The notes under the pieces: generated by a model
Told to the model about the DNA's origin: nothing
The model's input: only the letters and a program-made list of their open reading frames with translations
The model's database searches: none
Assembly: GCA_028701555.1 (NCBI GenBank)
Contig: JAQVQN010000185.1
Span: 1-5,360 of the forward strand
Length of the DNA stretch: 5,360 bases
Direction: 5' to 3'
Origin: Kiritimatiellia bacterium
GTDB taxonomy: Bacteria > Verrucomicrobiota > Kiritimatiellia > RFP12 > UBA1067
Program-made: the position numbers and the translations under genes
Shown here: positions 4,272-5,360 of the stretch, in pieces
Numbering within the stretch: position 1 is the stretch's first letter
Layout of the letters: each line of letters opens with the position of its first letter

Positions 4272-5360
4272 ATGACAGACAGCGGCATCCAAGCGAAAAC
4301 ACCAGTTGTGCCCAAGTCCATGCTTATTCCCTTCATTCTGACAACCACGCTTTTCGCCCTGTGGGGATTCGCGAATGACATCACGAATCCGATGGTCGCG
4401 GCTTTCAAGGCGATCTTCGTGGATATCAGCAATACCGAAAGCTCGCTGGTGCAGTTCGCCTTTTATGGCGGTTACGCGACCATGGCGATACCGGCTGCGC
4501 TCTTCATCCGCAAGTTTTCCTACAAATCCGGGCTTCTGATCGGGCTGGCTCTCTACTCGTTCGGCGCATTGATGTTCCTGCCTGCCGCCATCACCGAGAA
4601 TTTCTTCTGGTTCCCGGTTTCGCTTTATATCCTAACCTTCGGATTGGCTTTTCTGGAAACCACGGCCAACCCCTATATCTTATCACTGGGCGACCCGGCC
4701 ACCGCCACCCGCCGCCTAAACCTGGCGCAGGCCTTCAACCCTATGGGCTCGCTGCTCGGCATGGTGGTGGCCAGCAAACTGGTTCTGCGTAACCTCAAAG
4801 CGGAAAAATATTTCGCGGAGATCACCACCTCACTGCAGGCACAAGGCGTACCGCCGGAAACCATCTCCGAAGCGGTCAAGGCTTTCGTCCGCTCCCCTGC
4901 CAGTCAGCTCGAGTACGCCGCCATGAAAACCCACGACATCGGGATCATCCGCAATCCCTATGTGATTCTCGGTCTCGTGGTGGCTGTGTTTTTCTTTGTC
5001 TTCCTGCTCAGCAAGATTCCATCGCAGCCGATGACCGAGCATATACACCCGATCGAGTCGGCCAAGCGCCTTTTACGCAACAGAAATTGGACGGGCGGGG
5101 TGATCGCCCAGACCTTCTATGTCGCCGCACAGATCACCTGCTGGACCTACATCATCCAATACGCCGGACGCAACTGCGGTTTCTCAGCCGAACGCGCCCA
5201 GGACTGGAACATCGTGGCCATGGTGATCTTCCTCAGCAGTCGTTTCATCTGCACTTTCCTGCTCAAGTACCTGAACGCCAGCCTGCTGCTGACCGTACTG
5301 GCCGCCGCCGGAGCAGTGCTGACTGCCCTGACCATCCTGCTCCAGAACCAGACCGGGCTG
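4272..5360 (+). CDS. FucP-like MFS proton/sugar symporter, first 363 residues (runs off right edge)
   Basis: The product is an inner-membrane transporter of the fucose-glucose-galactose symporter family, which imports L-fucose or related sugars with protons. From 4272 the frame is open to the edge. TM1 carries LFALWGFANDITNPMV (27-42). Next come QFAFYGGYATMAIPA (61-75), the short loop RKFSYKSG (80-87) and TM3. GLAFLETTANPYILSLG (124-140) and RRLNLAQAFNPMG (147-159) are classic FucP signatures. By alignment with E. coli FucP, Glu135 and Asn162 are kept as Glu129 and Asn156, but Asp46 corresponds to Asn39. A charged loop of about 55 residues (170-225) separates the two six-helix bundles. NPYVILGLVVAVFFFVFLL starts the second half, and AQTFYVAAQITCWTYIIQY matches FucP TM7. 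About 50-70 residues are missing. It follows lysS on the same strand and could be cotranscribed with it. Substrate could be fucose, glucose, galactose or another hexose, so no gene symbol is given. Confidence 0.9.
   Translation, partial: MTDSGIQAKTPVVPKSMLIPFILTTTLFALWGFANDITNPMVAAFKAIFVDISNTESSLVQFAFYGGYATMAIPAALFIRKFSYKSGLLIGLALYSFGALMFLPAAITENFFWFPVSLYILTFGLAFLETTANPYILSLGDPATATRRLNLAQAFNPMGSLLGMVVASKLVLRNLKAEKYFAEITTSLQAQGVPPETISEAVKAFVRSPASQLEYAAMKTHDIGIIRNPYVILGLVVAVFFFVFLLSKIPSQPMTEHIHPIESAKRLLRNRNWTGGVIAQTFYVAAQITCWTYIIQYAGRNCGFSAERAQDWNIVAMVIFLSSRFICTFLLKYLNASLLLTVLAAAGAVLTALTILLQNQTGL

Noticed and set aside
4201..4275. A 24-codon ORF starting directly after the lysS stop and ending in an ATGA overlap with the FucP-like start
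   Set aside because: It could in principle couple translation, but it reads through the 7-bp tract, has no Shine-Dalgarno of its own, and the next gene already has a strong one. Probably chance.

Overview
The window holds three protein genes I can place in families, the start of a fourth that runs off the left edge, and non-coding stretches with unusual short-period repeats. Two genes are cut by the window edges. The mix is a type III-B CRISPR effector gene, a secreted beta-propeller glycosidase-like protein, a FucP-type sugar symporter and a divergent class II lysyl-tRNA synthetase. Together with a GC-rich coding style and AT-rich spacers, it is compatible with a Verrucomicrobiota/Kiritimatiellota/Lentisphaerota-like bacterium that eats polysaccharides. 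That placement is inference, since no rRNA or other phylogenetic marker was compared.

Left part (1-1300). On the minus strand, positions 910 to 1 encode the first 303 residues of Cmr2/Cas10, the large subunit of a type III-B (Cmr) CRISPR interference complex. The gene reads out of the window to the left, so the rest of the cmr operon should lie there. Upstream of it is an AT-rich spacer of about 270 bp with a 14-bp perfect palindrome nested in a second inverted repeat. Beyond that is a GC-rich scrap that reads on the plus strand as the C-terminal tail of an AraC-family regulator. The minus strand is also open there, and which strand is real is unsettled.

Middle part (1300-2740). A minus-strand gene encodes a probably exported protein of about 389 residues that looks like a five-bladed beta-propeller glycoside hydrolase (GH43/GH32/GH117-like). 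It is divergent from lysS. The 270-bp divergent spacer contains a tract of five 7-bp units, a good sigma-70-type promoter for lysS and a weaker candidate promoter for the hydrolase.

Right part (2743-5360). lysS (485 aa, complete) is followed after 71 bp by a FucP-like MFS proton/sugar symporter, cut by the right edge. The 71-bp gap contains a second tract of 7-bp units and a near-perfect Shine-Dalgarno sequence.

The secreted glycosidase-like protein and the FucP-like permease could belong to one sugar-scavenging physiology (release outside, then uptake), but they are divergent and separated by lysS, so this is only a suggestion. The main accessory element is the CRISPR type III-B locus that begins at 910 and continues to the left. 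No CRISPR array lies in this window.
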